Part shown: in pieces, positions 63,896 to 64,000 of the stretch
How positions within the stretch are numbered: position 1 is the stretch's first letter
How the letters are laid out: each line of letters starts with the position of its first letter
DNA from: Phymorhynchus buccinoides
Taxonomy: Eukaryota > Mollusca > Gastropoda > Neogastropoda > Raphitomidae
Assembly (NCBI GenBank): GCA_017654935.2
Contig: CM065693.1
Location: 20,562,591 to 20,626,590, forward strand
Direction: 5' to 3'
Length of the DNA: 64,000 bases
The notes under the pieces: model-generated
The model's database searches: none
Told to the model about the DNA's origin: nothing
What the model saw: only the letters and a program-made list of their open reading frames with translations
Made by a program: the position numbers and the translations under genes

Positions 63896-64000
63896 AATAT
63901 ACCATATCATTAAAAAATGGGTGGCGCTGTACTAGAGTGATGCAGTCTCCTGGTGGGAGTAATCTGAATTTCACAGAGATGAGTTTCTGTGACTAGAAAA

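Overview
The window is metazoan nuclear DNA. It has spliced genes with GT-AG introns, GC-rich exons in AT-rich introns, long (CA)n/(GA)n microsatellites, tRNA-derived SINEs, many MITEs and decayed non-LTR retrotransposons. Gene content and repeat style suggest a lophotrochozoan, probably a mollusc; this is inferred, and no sequence here names the species. I saw no rRNA gene, intact tRNA gene, operon or CRISPR array.

Three conserved genes are present. (1) PTPN9/MEG2, a CRAL-TRIO tyrosine phosphatase, is on the minus strand from its start codon at 24085 to the catalytic-loop exon ending at 1629. That is eleven coding exons and 617 codons; the last exon(s) lie off the left edge. (2) UBE2R2/CDC34, the E2 enzyme of SCF ubiquitin ligases, is complete on the plus strand in five coding exons (32628-42655, 235 aa). 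PTPN9 and UBE2R2 diverge from an 8.5 kb repeat-filled interval. (3) One exon of MBD2/3, a NuRD subunit, is on the minus strand at 61758-62002; the rest of its upstream part lies off the right edge.

Layout: 1-24 kb, PTPN9 exons with introns full of SINEs, MITEs and arrays; 24-32.5 kb, microsatellites, LINE fossils and a 1.1 kb Tc1/mariner-like inverted-repeat element; 32.6-42.7 kb, UBE2R2; 42.7-50 kb, mostly low-repeat DNA (probably partly UBE2R2 3' UTR) plus MITEs; 50-59 kb, repeats and AT-rich DNA; 59.6-61.76 kb, a minisatellite joined to the MBD2/3 exon; 62-64 kb, repeats.

The most unusual feature is one structure seen three times. Directly downstream of PTPN9 exon 6, PTPN9 exon 11 and the MBD2/3 exon sits a tandem array whose unit contains the exon's own 3' end, its GT splice donor and the start of the intron. 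The exon holds the terminal copy. Array sizes are 19 units of 71 bp, 5 units of about 155-163 bp and about 26 units of about 77-83 bp. The exon 11 array carries several broken copies of the phosphatase signature motif and is split by a SINE with a 5-bp target duplication.
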